Positions 31,352 to 42,539 are shown, numbered from the stretch's first letter. The stretch is 64,000 bases of DNA from Ctena decussata (GCA_963989385.1 OZ022511.1:3782001-3846000), one strand, 5' to 3'. Made by a program: numbers and translations. The notes: generated from the sequence alone by a model not told the origin.

Positions 31352-34042
31352 CCGAGACAATCGACATGTGGTATAAGTAGAAATAAGTCATTTAAAAAAG
31401 TTACAAAATTCTATTGGGAAAAAGTAGATGAAAATCAGTATCAATGTCTCTTGGAGAGATTACCGCAAACCTCAGACAGTACGTGTGAGCCGGTTGACCA
31501 ACTCATCCAAATCCTGAAGGCAGCCAGTAGAAGGACAGTTCCGAATAGATTGGTGAAGGTTAAGGGTCCAAAATTTAAACTATCTCCTACGGTGAGACAG
31601 CTTGAATCTGAATGTAAAATAATTTTCTATCTCTGGAAAAGCTCAGGATCTCCAGGCCCAGAACATCCTTTGACGATACAAGGAAAAATTTCCAAATATA
31701 ATGTCAGAAAACAAATAAGAAGAGAATTCGCCAGTGCCAGGGACTCTTTCTACCATGAGCTCATGGAGAATCCCTCAAGTCAGTATTTCTACCGCCTTAT
31801 ACGAAGAAATCAGTCAGTTCGTCAAGGTCATCCTGTCTCCCTGATTTTTGGCAATGAAGAGGTTGGGGAAAGCCTGCAGCAGTGCAGAGCTTTTGCAGCA
31901 TATTTTGAGGATCTGGCTGTTCCCGATGCACACCCAAACTATGATCAGGGCTACTTGGACCTGTCCCTATACCAGCTAGACTTAATACAAGAGATAGCCC
32001 GTCTGGAACCTGATCGGTTGCCTGTTATCAAGGAAAAGGAAGTACGCCGAGCCATCAGATCTCTGAATTCGGGTAAATCGGGATTAACAGCGGAGCATCT
32101 AAAATATTCTGGAAACGTTCTGCTCCGTATTATAGCAGATATCTTTAACGACATTCTAAAAACGAAGAAGGTTCCAGATATATTTAAGTCTGGTATAATT
32201 ACCCCGGTTCATAAGAAAGGGAAAGATCCTCGTAAGATGGATAACTACAGAGGCATTACGGTCTCTTCTATTCTTGGGAAGCTGTTTGAGTCTGTCATCC
32301 TGAACAAGCTTGATGAACTAAATGATGACCAATCTGGGTTGCAGTTTGGATTCACCCAGGGCCTGTCTCCCACAATGGCATCGTTGCTCTTGTCTGAATG
32401 TATTCTGGATTCTAAGCAGAAAAAGGAACCTCTCTACATTGCCGCCCTGGACACCCAAAAGGCATTTGATGTTGTCAGTCATCCCATCCTTATGAAGATG
32501 CTATATCGTCAGAATATAAATTCACATCTGTGGGAGGTGATTGGGTCTATGTACAGAGGGCTTACCGCAAGAGTCAAGTGGGGTGGAGAGATGAGTCAGT
32601 CGTTCTCTGTTCTGCAGGGGGTGCGCCAGGGAGGGATTCTATCTACACATTTCTACAAGACTTTTCTTAATGACTTTCTTTTGGAGATGGAATCTAGATC
32701 TCTAGGGAAGTATATTGGTGACCTGTATGTGGGATGTCCGACCGTGGCTGATGATGTTCTCTTGGTGTCTTCCAGAGACGATGAAATGCAGCTAATGCTC
32801 AATCTTGCTTATATCAACTCACAGGAGAAGAGATATATTATCCACCCCCAAAAGAGTACAGCCTTACGACGTAATGTTAGTAAAAGTGTAAGAAACAATG
32901 AAATTATAACTACTTGGAAGTTAGGTTCAAAAGATGTACAGGTTGAACCAAGGTTAATCCATCTTGGCCTGACTAGGGCAGAAAAATCAGAAACTTCCAT
33001 CAATATCACAGAAAGAATAAGTGCAGCCCGAAGGACCTTGTATGCCCTGATGAAAACTGGGGTTCATGGTACGAGTGGACTAAATCCGAAGATCTCCTTT
33101 AGGATATACCAGGTCTATGTGATTCCCAGGTTGCTGTACGGTCTGGAGACATTGTCGCTTACTGACACCCAAGTCGGCCAATTACAACGGTTTCACATAT
33201 CAACTCTGAAGAAACTACAATCGTTACCAGAGCGGACGGTCTCTTCGGCAGTGCAGCTGCTGTTGGGCGCTCTTCCAATACAGGCCGAACTACATAAGAG
33301 GCAGTTAAGTCTACTCCACTCCATTGCCCGTTCTAGAAATGAGAAGATAAAGGGGTTGATAGCTCGACAGCTGACACTTAAATGCCAAGGTAGTTTCTTT
33401 TGTAAGGTTGAATGCATCTTGGATATGTATAACCTTCCTCAGCCCTCTTGTCTTGAAAATTATACAAAGTTCTCCTGGAAAAAGATCATTCGTGAGTCAA
33501 ATTGTCAGTTCTGGACCCAGCGTTTGGTTGCAGATGCACAGACGAGGTCTACCCTGGTTAACTGTAATCTTACCTCCATGGCGGTGGGTGTTACTCATAC
33601 AGTATGGGAATCAGCTGCAAACAACGTGCATGATATTAGAAGAAGTGTCACTAAAGTACGTATGATGACAGGAGTATATATGCTTCAGTCCACAAAAGCT
33701 AGATTCAATCAGTACAGTGTGGATGAGACCTGTCCGTTGTGTAGACTCGGCCCAGAAGATTTACCTCATGTTCTCCTTCGTTGCCCTGCTCTGGCTGAGA
33801 TTAGAGACTCGTCACTGAAAGATATCAGGTTGTTCCTGGCTAGTCAGTTTGGTCAGCAATTCTGGGCATCCCGATCAAGGACGGAATTGGTGAAGATTCT
33901 GCTAGATAGTCACAACCTGATGAGCCTGCAAGGGGCCCGTGTTGCAAAGGAGGTCTTGTTGCAGCTGGAGGCTCTGAGTCGTTGGTACTGTTTTCGGTTG
34001 CATGCAAAAAGGTTGCAACTGTACAGAAATTTGTCCAATTAA
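31352..34042 (+). CDS. LINE ORF2-like protein: reverse transcriptase plus C-terminal zinc knuckle, 5' truncated
   Basis: One uninterrupted frame of almost 900 codons following a stop at 31349. No start codon is evident near the 5' end, and the frame begins inside what looks like the linker before the RT (KKVTKFYWEKVDENQY, about 31391-31438), so the endonuclease end is missing. RT landmarks: YRGITVSS, AALDTQKAFD (motif A Asp at 32450-32452), LQGVRQGGILS (about 32611-32643), VADDVLL (catalytic Asp pair 32750-32755), LIHLGLT, and a CPLC...HVLLRC zinc-knuckle-like segment (about 33731-33793). Non-LTR retrotransposons of this type copy their RNA by target-primed reverse transcription. The truncation starts right at the edge of the Harbinger-like element. 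The long intact frame suggests recent insertion; the exact clade was not determined. Confidence 0.88.
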   Translation, partial: PRQSTCGISRNKSFKKVTKFYWEKVDENQYQCLLERLPQTSDSTCEPVDQLIQILKAASRRTVPNRLVKVKGPKFKLSPTVRQLESECKIIFYLWKSSGSPGPEHPLTIQGKISKYNVRKQIRREFASARDSFYHELMENPSSQYFYRLIRRNQSVRQGHPVSLIFGNEEVGESLQQCRAFAAYFEDLAVPDAHPNYDQGYLDLSLYQLDLIQEIARLEPDRLPVIKEKEVRRAIRSLNSGKSGLTAEHLKYSGNVLLRIIADIFNDILKTKKVPDIFKSGIITPVHKKGKDPRKMDNYRGITVSSILGKLFESVILNKLDELNDDQSGLQFGFTQGLSPTMASLLLSECILDSKQKKEPLYIAALDTQKAFDVVSHPILMKMLYRQNINSHLWEVIGSMYRGLTARVKWGGEMSQSFSVLQGVRQGGILSTHFYKTFLNDFLLEMESRSLGKYIGDLYVGCPTVADDVLLVSSRDDEMQLMLNLAYINSQEKRYIIHPQKSTALRRNVSKSVRNNEIITTWKLGSKDVQVEPRLIHLGLTRAEKSETSINITERISAARRTLYALMKTGVHGTSGLNPKISFRIYQVYVIPRLLYGLETLSLTDTQVGQLQRFHISTLKKLQSLPERTVSSAVQLLLGALPIQAELHKRQLSLLHSIARSRNEKIKGLIARQLTLKCQGSFFCKVECILDMYNLPQPSCLENYTKFSWKKIIRESNCQFWTQRLVADAQTRSTLVNCNLTSMAVGVTHTVWESAANNVHDIRRSVTKVRMMTGVYMLQSTKARFNQYSVDETCPLCRLGPEDLPHVLLRCPALAEIRDSSLKDIRLFLASQFGQQFWASRSRTELVKILLDSHNLMSLQGARVAKEVLLQLEALSRWYCFRLHAKRLQLYRNLSN

Positions 34043-34619
34043 GCCATATTCCCGATTTATCAATGTGGCCGCCACCACAAGTCTAACCTGCCTGTACATA
34101 GTGTGTATATAGCTGCTATTTCTGGATTTACCTACTTATGTGAAACAACAAATCAACGTAAAACATCTACCGGTCAACGACCTGGGTGCGCCATTCTACT
34201 GGCGGGATTTACAGAAACAGAAACAGAAGAAACAGACAGCAGTATCAGCTCAGTTGACAGTCATTAAGAATAGCACCCTTTATCGTTATTTGTAATATTT
34301 ACGACCAATTCTCGGTCGACATTCGTTTTGTTTTGTACCGGCTCGGTCGACACCACGGTAGGCAAATTTGTATGATCTCCATGATTATGGTAATTTTAAC
34401 ACTTGAATGCGAGTTTCGATGGCAATAATAAAAAAAAAGAGAAAAAAAAAAGAAGAGCTATTTGGGGAACGTCGACAGGAGAATTGAACTGAACTGAAGC
34501 GTCAAGAACGGAAGAAGTGATCGGAGTGTCTGTAATATTGTTTCTTTGCCCGTCAGTCATGACATGCGCGTTTAGCAAGACAACAGTGTCAGGAAAATTA
34601 TCCAGGTATGTACCAAGGT
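34043..34619. other. LINE 3' region and flanking sequence
   Basis: Contains ACAGAAACAGAAACAGAAGA near 34211-34231, possibly the LINE 3' tail, and AATAAAAAAAAAGAG at about 34427-34440. No gene recognised. Confidence 0.35.
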
Positions 34620-34680
34620 CCTAGTGGGCACACAACATTTAAAAAATCTTGAATCAACACTGATTCAACGTCATGACGCT
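34620..34680. mobile_element. CCCAGCAGGCACA-type fragment, GTTGAATCAA type
   Basis: CCTAGTGGGCACACAACATT, then CTTGAATCAACACTGATTCA and CGTCATGACG match one half of the 3608-3715 element; the right half is missing. Confidence 0.5.
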
Positions 34681-34885
34681 GTCACCGACGATCAATGACA
34701 CTGCAATACCCAACCGCCACCTTGATACCTTTTTTCCAGCTAAGGGCATTCTGGATGTAGATTACCTGGAATAGTAAGACAAAAAATGATGGGAAATGTA
34801 TCGCCCGTTTTGATTTTCTTAAGCCGTGGGTCTGGCTATTACACGGTTTGTCTGTTCCTTGCTCTCTTACCTCTTCTTCTGTCAA

Positions 34886-35249
34886 CACAGGGTATAATCG
34901 ATTCCGCCAGTTTGCGCTTCCTGCAGAGACTGTACATCATATTTGACTTCCGCCCAGACTGTCCGCGAACTCTTGCTTCCTGCCGAGACTTCTGTACATG
35001 ATAAATGGCTTCCTGCAGAGACTGTCCGCGTGATTCTGCTTCCTGCCGAGGCTCTTGGCAGGAAGCAGAATCACGCGGACAAGCCTTGGCAGGAAGCAGA
35101 ATCACGCGGACAGTCTCGGCAGGAAGCCATTTTTCGAGGACAGTAGTCTCTGCAGGAAGCAAGAGTTCGCGGACAGTCTCGGCGGAAGCCAAATATGACG
35201 GACAGTCTCTGCAGGAAGCGAAAATTGGCGGAATCGATTATACCCTGTG
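34886..35249 (+). mobile_element. CACAGGGTATA modular hairpin, copy 2
   Basis: The longest copy (364 bp). It carries one extra central module (AGGAAGCAGAATCACGCGGA occurs twice in a row). Ends ATAATCGATTCCGCC type. The flanking pentamers (GTCAA, CTACT) do not match, so no duplication is visible. Confidence 0.85.
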
Positions 35250-35289
35250 CTACTGGACCAATAAAATAGGGCTTTAGAATCCGCTACCG

Positions 35290-35360
35290 TTACACTAACG
35301 CTACTTCGCAACGCCAGGGGTCTCATGACTACCGACTGCCCTACGCGGCCCGGCCTCGGA
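35290..35360 (-). mobile_element. SINE head fragment
   Basis: The minus strand reads GGCCGGGCCGCGTAGGGCAG, then TCGGTAGTCATGAGACCCCT, close to the head at 21356-21540. It is too short to define an element. Confidence 0.4.
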
Positions 35361-35399
35361 TATGCATTCCCTGGACAAGTATATTTGATAAGCATAAAG

Positions 35400-35755
35400 T
35401 TTGTTCCTTTTTCCTTATCCCCTCTTCCGGTATTCCGTTTTTCCTTGGCAATATCAAATATTAAGCTCATGTAACCTTCCCACTTTCATCAGATTATTTC
35501 CGCAAACTGCCCGGTATAATGCTGTCGGTGGTCACGACCGACTTCCTTCGCTTTTGATGACGATAGCTCGTGGCATCATTTAACTGGCAAAACCCATAAA
35601 ACATCGACTTTTTAACAGTTTTGCGAAACTATTCATAAAAGTCTATGATAAAGATTGTTACACTACCAACATGTAATTTTGCATTACGGGAGATAATTCG
35701 TTTTCGTATAATCCTGAGAGACACGCTATGACTATTTCCCATTTACTCTATTCCC
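35400..35755. other. non-coding spacer between two hairpins
   Basis: No gene, array or RNA gene recognised. Confidence 0.4.
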
Positions 35756-35760
35756 TTCAC

Positions 35761-36096
35761 CACAGCGTATAATCGATTCCGCTAATTTTCGCTTCCTGCA
35801 GAGACTGTACATCATATTTGGCTTCCGCCGAGACTGTACGCGATCTCTTGCTTCCTGCAGGGACTACTGTCCTCGAAAATTGCCGGCTTCCTGCCGAGAC
35901 TGTCCGCGTGACTCTGCTCCCTGCCGAGAGCCTCGGCAGGAAGCAGAATCACGCGGACAGTCTCTGCAGGAAGCCATTTATCATGTACAGAAGTCTCGGC
36001 AGGAAGCAAGAGTTCGCGGACAGTATCGGCGGAAGCCAAATATTATGTACAGTCTCTGCAGGAAGCGAAAATTAGCGGAATCGATTATACCCTGTG
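35761..36096 (-). mobile_element. CACAGGGTATA modular hairpin, copy 3
   Basis: 336 bp, first base pair changed to CACAGCG. Flanking pentamers TTCAC and TTCAT match at 4 of 5. The inverted orientation relative to copy 2 is shown by CTGTCCTCGAAAA on the left arm. It lies 512 bp from copy 2. Confidence 0.85.
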
Positions 36097-36346
36097 TTCA
36101 TCGTCTACTCGTATCTTCTAATAGGTCAGACTGGAAAGGATTCAGGTAGCGCAGTGGCTGAAATATATTTGAAAGGGTCAAAAACTCAATATCGTCTATT
36201 TGCCTGACTGCGTCGGGCAGGGTACAGCGTCTAGACACTCAGCTGGACTACTTTGCCTTATGTTTTCAACACTGTGGTTTTCAAGATGAATGATAAACTC
36301 TAGAGGGAAGAAACCGCCCCATTTTCATTTTTGCCTCCCTTCCCAA

Positions 36347-36415
36347 GGGAGTCAATTCCACAAAGAAAGAATTTGCTCCTAGTGGAGCAAATTCTTTCCT
36401 TTTGGAGTTGACTCC
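36347..36415. repeat. 69-bp hairpin (AAAGAATTTGCTCC core)
   Basis: GGGAGTCAATTCCACAAAGA, then AAGAATTTGCTCCT and its complement. The core is shared with the hairpin at 43547-43612, so this is a dispersed hairpin family. Confidence 0.7.
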
Positions 36416-36638
36416 CATTTTCTGAGCTATATTGTCCAGGAAAGCAAACAGGAAATCAGAAAAAAAAACATGAGGATGTTTCCTGATACCCTTAGACGTT
36501 CGAAAAATTCATCCCTGGATTTGAAGGGATAGAAACTGCTGTAGAAACATTGAGAGAATTTTTATATATTTACATGACTGACACAATCTAATAGTAATGA
36601 GACAGAGTCATTAGCTATATCTTTCCCCCGCTCCATTC

Positions 36639-39600
36639 CAGACCTGGGGTAATTGTAATCTGTAATCGTGATTACTTGTAATTGATTACAATTTCTGAGT
36701 AATCATGAAGTAATCTGTAATCGTGCATGTTTATGATTACAATTAATCATAATGTAATCAATTACATTACAAAATGGGCTGTAATCATGATTACTTTATG
36801 ATTACATTTTGATTACTTTGAGTTTTAGAAATGAGAAAAGAAAAAAAAAGAATCTTGCTCTTCTTTAATTAAAAGACTTGTGCAAAAGAATAACAGAAAG
36901 CAGTTGATTTTTCAAAGTGTCTTCAAACTGAATAAGACAAAGAAAACTTATCTTAATTGTGTACAAAAGGCAGCAGACCAAATTCAGAAACTGACAAGAG
37001 AATTATCTTTATACTCTTTTGGGGAGTCATTTAAGCAGAGTCATTGCTTTTAATATGCTCTTTTGCACCCGTTTATGCCTGATGGACTCCTCTATCCCCA
37101 CAAATTGGATGAGTCCATTTAGCAATTTAGGGTGACTGGCATATTTTTTACACCTTTTTACACAAACTTTTAAAAATTTTATGCAAGCAGTGTCCCTGAT
37201 CAAAATGCTGCATTCTGAGCATCTGATCTGGGTCTGCACTGTATACCTGTGTCCTTTTTATGGGATGCTAGGCATTAATGGGTTAATATTTTAAGATAAA
37301 TTCATTATAATGTAAAAACTGTGAGATTTTGGTACTCTTGAATGCAGGGAGTTTAGGTTAAGACTGGTAACTGCCTTGGTTGACATATTTTATTTGTAGG
37401 ACTGATTTACGTGATTTATCAGCTTTACTTTGGACAGGCAGGTGCCAGTGTTAGAGATGTTTTTTTTTTCAAACATACTGACTGTTCTGTGTTTATTGGT
37501 GCAGAGTTGAGCAATACAACTCATCTCTGACTTTCACACCTTTGTGGATTAAGCTAACTGTAACATCTGTCTACTTTATGTAACCTGTGTATTGCATACT
37601 GGCAACAAAAAGCCAATATTTTAGTTCCTTTCTTTCACATATATTGGCCAACTTATTAACACTGAATCTTGTGCAACTGAGGGCGAGCAAGAAAATGATG
37701 AAAATGAAAAAAAATGAAATATATACGGTATTAGTTAAAACGGTTTAATGAATAAATTTACAGGAAGTGTTTGGCCCCTTGCTTTGAAGACTTTAAACTA
37801 GTCTTTCACAAGTAATTTTATGACATTGGAGACCATGCAGAATCATATGTCTGATGTTTCAAATGAATAGGTTAAATAAGTGAGGGAGAAAAAATATTCA
37901 AGCATGTGTTTATATTTAGGACCTGACACATAGCATTTATTGAATTTCTCAAACTTCATTAATAACATACAGTCATTGTATTCACAATATGTGTAACTGC
38001 AGATTGCTAAATAAATTTAGTTCAGATTAAAATGTATGTCAAGTTCCTTCTGAAGAACTTGACAAGTTATTTCAGAAGTTTCTGTGTATCTTACCTCTTA
38101 GCACTTTCATGTAAGCCTCCAATTATTTGCTGATTTAGATATAAATTAGTCTTTTTAAATATAGAGTTTTGCACTATTACAGTCATGATCATTTTGTACA
38201 CTTGTACAATGTAATCACATGTAATCATAAAGTAATCATGATTACTTTGCAAAGTAATTGTAATTGTAATCAATTACATTGAGAAAAAAATGTAATTGTA
38301 ATTGTAATCTGTAATCGTGATTTTAAAGAAATTGTAATTGTAAATATTGTATTTGAAAGTTATCTTGAACAGGCTTAAGCCACAAGCCGATGAGATAATC
38401 GCTGAGGAACAGGCTGGGTTCCGAGCAGGAAGGAGCACCACAGAACAGATCTTCAACCTTAGAATCCTGTGTGAAAAGTATCTCCAACATCAGCAGAATC
38501 TGTACCATGTCTTCATTGATTTCAAAAAAGCCTTTGACAGGGTATGGCATGCAGCCTTATGGGCCACCATGAGGAAGTACAATATCAATGCAAACCTAGT
38601 TCGCACCATTGAGCAGCTATACGACAAGGCTACAAGTGCAGCCATTGCAGCACAGGAGAATGGTTCAGAACAACAGTTGGAGTAAGACAAGGATGTCTTC
38701 TGTCACCCACCCTCTTCAACATTTTTCTCGAACGGATCATGTCCGATGCTCTGGAAGAACATGACGGAAAGGTTAGCATAGGCGGCAGAAATATTACCAA
38801 CCTGCGGTTTGCCGATGACATAGACGCTCTTGCTGAGGAAGAACAGGAACTAGAAGCTCTAGTTGAAAGTCTCGACCAGACCTGCACAAGGTATAAGATG
38901 GAGATCAGTGCTGAGAAGACCAAACTGATGACAAACAGCGCAGATGGCATCCAGAGGGAGATCAAGGTAAAGGGGCAGAAACTGGGTACTGTAAGCAGCT
39001 TCAAATACCTTGGAGCAGTTGTCTCAGATGATGGCTCAAAACAGGAGGTTCTCTCAAGGATAGCACAAGCCACTTCAGCTCTTGCCAAGCTGAAACCAAT
39101 TTGGAGAGATAACAACATATCTCTTGGATCAAAGGTGACACTTATGCGCTCCCTTGTCATTTCCATATTTCTGTATGCCTGTGAATCATGGACCTTGACA
39201 GCAGAGTTAGAGAAAAGAACGCAGGCCTTTGAGATGAGATGCTACCGAAGGTTACTGAACATTTCGTACAAGGACCATATAACCAATGAGGAGGTTCGCA
39301 GGAAGATCCAAGCAGCCATTGGAGAATATGATGAACTCCTGACGCTGGTCAAGAAACGGAAACTAAGGTGGTTTGGCCACGTCTCAAGGTCTTCTGGTTT
39401 AGCAAAGACAATTCTTCAGGGCACAGTGAAAGGAAAAAGAAGAAGAGGTAGACAGAAGAAGAGGTGGGAAGACAATATCAAGGAGTGGACTGGAATGGAT
39501 TTTGCCAGCTCAACTAGGGCAGCTGAAGACAGGACAAGGTGGAAAGGGATTGTTTTGAAGTCAGCTGTGGTGCCCCAACGACCTAGTAAGGTTATGGGAT

Positions 39601-39655
39601 AGAATAGAATAGAATTGTAATCGATTACATTGGAATGTAATCGGCCCCAGGTCTG
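36639..39655. mobile_element. 3-kb hAT-like transposon, non-autonomous, with nested RTE
   Basis: Perfect 11-bp TIRs CAGACCTGGGG and an exact 8-bp target duplication CTCCATTC (36631-36638, 39656-39663); 8-bp duplications are diagnostic of hAT-type elements. Both subterminal zones are rich in GTAATC/GATTAC and GTAATTG repeats (36649-36815 and 38210-38340). An RTE-like LINE occupies about 38347-39613 inside it, leaving only a short right end. No hAT transposase ORF is visible in the remaining 1.7 kb. Confidence 0.85.
38347..39602 (+). pseudogene. RTE-like LINE, 5' truncated, one frameshift
   Basis: First frame: EEQAGFRAGRSTTEQI, FIDFKKAFDRVW (motif A). It breaks near 38660-38680 and continues one frame over as GEWFRTTVGVRQGCLLSP, LRFADDIDALAE (catalytic Asp pair at 38814-38819), FKYLGAVVSDDG, LYACESWTLT, RCYRRLLNISYKDH, LRWFGHV and a basic C-terminus RRRGRQKKRWEDNIKEWTGM. 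These blocks in this order are typical of the RTE clade. (ATAGA)n follows the stop, a typical RTE tail. It is nested in GTAATT-rich hAT sequence on both sides. Confidence 0.88.
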
Positions 39656-39663
39656 CTCCATTC

Positions 39664-40583
39664 CGCGGCCGTCTCCCGCTTGTACCCCCCTCCTCCCCCA
39701 CTCCTCCCGCCCCTTCTCCCTTTGCCTCACCACATCAGACGTTAGTTGTTCTGCAAGTGCTGTAATTTCAATTTTTAAGTTGGGAGTTATATTTAATATC
39801 ATGAATATTTAAATAATAAAACGAAAGAAATAAAATAACACGAGTCCAGACACGAGACACAGTACCTTATCGCGCATGTGCAGACAGTTAAGCCCCAGAT
39901 CAGATTGCACGTCTGCGCAGCTTGATCAGACAGAGCAAACATTATTGCCCTTCTTTCATCCACATGTTAGTCTTCGTTTTAGCTGGTCTCGCAAAAGGAC
40001 TATTTTTGCTGACCCGGCCTAATTTACTGAACTGGTTACGGTAGAAAGTCACTGTAGCAAAACGTCTGTTCGTCTGATTAATGATAATAGTCAAAATTCG
40101 AGTCACGCAAGGCAAAAAGGTCCCTTACCATTTGTTCGAACAGCGAAGACGCAGATCAAATTAAGCATCCGCGCAGTCTCATCAGAGTCTTTTTCTGGTC
40201 GCAATATCAGTCTTGGAACAGTGAAAAGCGGAGAATCCGTTGGGCCTGTGCAGATAGGCCGTCTCAGACTTGACGGTTAACAAATACTTTTTTCCTATGG
40301 CGGGGGTAAAAGTTTGGGTGAAATCTTACTACTGTACTGTTTATGGCTTTATTATAATATTATTTCCCTAATTTATTTTGGGAAAGTACACGTTAGTAAC
40401 GAGTAGAGATTTTGAAAGGAAGTTGGTTAAAATTGGGAAAAGAAAAGAGAGAAATTGACAGTTGTGTAGGCTTATAAAATATTAACTTCTACATGAAAAG
40501 ATTTTTCTGAGTGCATACAAACTGCACCTAGTTCACTTTCGTGGAGTAAAAATACATAGACGTTATGAAGGTAAGATTTAAAT
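39664..40583. other. non-coding stretch with decayed family A fragments
   Basis: CCCAGATCAGATTGCACGTC near 39893 and CGAAGACGCAGATCAAATTA near 40144 resemble degraded family A arms. No gene recognised. Confidence 0.4.
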
Positions 40584-40819
40584 GAGCCGCGGCACGACAA
40601 AACCAACAAAGTGGTTGTGCGCCCAGCGCAGACTCAGATCAGCCTGGGCATCCGCCCAGTCTGATCAGAGTCTTCGCTTTCCGCATGCAGCTAGCTTAGA
40701 CCCTTAGCTACACTTTAAGCGCTTAGCGAAGAGTCTGATCAGACTGGTTTGATGCCAAGGCTTATCTGAGTCTGCAGTTGGCGCGCAACCACTTTGTTGG
40801 TTTTCTCGTGTCGCGGCTC
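40584..40819. mobile_element. MITE family A, copy 6
   Basis: GAGCCGCGGCACGACAAAAC ... TCTCGTGTCGCGGCTC with exact tetramer duplication AAAT (40580-40583, 40820-40823). A well-preserved full-length copy. Confidence 0.92.
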
Positions 40820-41324
40820 AAATAAAATATGGGCGGTGGGCATCGAGAGAGGGGGATGGGATCGGGGACATGTAGAGGGGAAGAGGCTGAAAATATAGGT
40901 GTCACTGTAAATAGACCTAATCATTGCAAGATTCGTCTTTAATCTTTCATAGTTCCTGGTAGACCTGAACTGTAAATAAACATAGATCTGAGGTGAGGCT
41001 AGTATATTATGGTGGGAGCTTGGCGCGATTTTGTTATTTTATTTTTTTCCCCGCTTTCTAAATGGTCACTCTTTAAGGGCACGAATTGACTGTCTTTGAA
41101 ATAAATTCTTAAGAGTAAACCCCCATTTTAGGAGGACTTTATCCTCCAGAGTCAAAAAAGTAATAAGCTTCTTTACTTACAGTTTTAAAATGCCCTGACG
41201 GAATGCCAGAAAGTGCAGACAATAATCAGTCTGCTGCCAAGAGCAGCTTCAGCGTGGTCTGCACTATTTGAACAGACACCTCTGCAGTGCCCCAGAAATG
41301 GTTCTGTTTGTTTTGTTTTATTGC

Positions 41325-42467
41325 TAAAAATACGTCACTGACAAAAGTATGTACAATTAGAACTGGTTAGCCACTGACAAAAGTATGTACACTTAGTACT
41401 GGTTAGCCACTGACAAAAGTTGTAAAATTTAGTACAGTGTACTGGTTAGCCACTGACAAAAGAATGTACACTTAGAATGGTTAGCCACTGACAAAAGTAT
41501 GTACACTTGGTACTGGTTAGCCACTGACAAAAGTATATACACTTAGTACTGATTAGCCACTGACTAAAGTATGAAAATTTAGTACTGGTTAGCCACTGAC
41601 AACAGTATGTAAACTTAGTACTGGTTAGCTACTGACAAAAGTATGTACACTTAGTACTGGTTAGCCACTGACAAAAGTATGTACACTTAGTACTGGTTAA
41701 CCAGTGACAAAAGTATGTACACTTAGTACTGGTTAGCCACTGACAAAAGTATGTACACTTAGTACCGGTTAGCCACTGACAAAAGTATGTACACTTAGTA
41801 CTGGTTAGCCACTGACAAAAGTATGTACACTTAGTACTGGGTAGCCAGTGACAAAAGTATGTACACTTAGTACTGGTTAGCCACTGACAAAAGTATGTAC
41901 ACTTAGTACTGGTTAGCCACTAACAAAAGTATGAAAGAAAACTTAGTACTGGTTAGCCACTGACAAAAGTATGTACACTTAGTACTGGTTAGCCACTGAC
42001 AAAAGTATGTACACTTAGTACTGGCTAGCAACTGACAAAACTGTGTACACTTAGAACTGGTTAGCCACTGACAAAAGTATGTACACTTACTACTGGTTAA
42101 CCACTGACAAATGTATGAAAACTAAGTACTGATTAGCCACTGACAAAGTATAAAAACGTAATACTGGTTAGCCCCTGACAAAAGTATGTACACTTAGTAC
42201 TGGTTAGCCACTGACAAAAGTATGTACACTTAGTACTGGTTAGCCACTGACAAAATTATGTACACTTAGTACTGGTTAGCCACTGACAAAAGTATGAAAG
42301 AAAACTTAGTACTGGTTAGCCACTGACAAAAGTAAGTACACTTAGTACTGGTTAGCCACTGACAAAAGTATGTACACTTAGTACCGGTTAGCCACTGACA
42401 AAAGTATGTACACTTAGTACTGGTTAGCCACTGACAAAAGTATGTACACTTAGTACTGATTAACCAC
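41325..42467 (+). repeat. 36-bp minisatellite, about 31 units
   Basis: The unit GGTTAGCCACTGACAAAAGT + ATGTACACTTAGTACT is repeated head to tail with few changes; some units have small internal deletions or AAAGAAAACTT variants. The unit matches the inner part of the minus-strand SINEs at 21356 and 27125, and the sequence right of the array (42468-42530) continues that same repeat, so the array probably grew in place from one copy. Confidence 0.95.
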
Positions 42468-42535
42468 TGCCCAGGAATAGTGTAGGTAGGTTAACTGACC
42501 GTCCCGACTTGACCATAGCTGTTTCCAGATAAGAT
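42468..42535 (-). repeat. remnant of the repeat that seeded the minisatellite
   Basis: CCCAGGAATAGTGTAGGTAG then TTAACTGACCGTCCCGACTT and GACCATAGCTGTTT is the inverse of 27070-27130 in the duplicated block. Confidence 0.7.
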
Positions 42536-42539
42536 GGGG

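Noticed and set aside
31018..31380. 120-codon ORF with repeated GYFF/DYFF motifs
   Set aside because: It is read from spaced poly-T blocks in a Harbinger-like element and ends in unrelated sequence.
34886..35249. CRISPR-like pattern of short repeats with variable spacers
   Set aside because: Spacer segments are conserved between copies, units are palindromically arranged with TIRs and target duplications, and the DNA is eukaryotic.
34839..36149. ORFs encoding 10-residue repeats (ASAETVRDLL, LPAETVRVIL type) on both strands, also at 3150, 50560, 57168, 60882 and 63345
   Set aside because: They are translations of the 30-bp modules of a palindromic element; the same peptide appears from either strand, and there is no start or splice support.
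36639..39655. LTR retrotransposon interpretation of repeated ends
   Set aside because: Ends are inverted, short and flanked by an 8-bp duplication; no direct long terminal repeats were seen here or elsewhere in the window.
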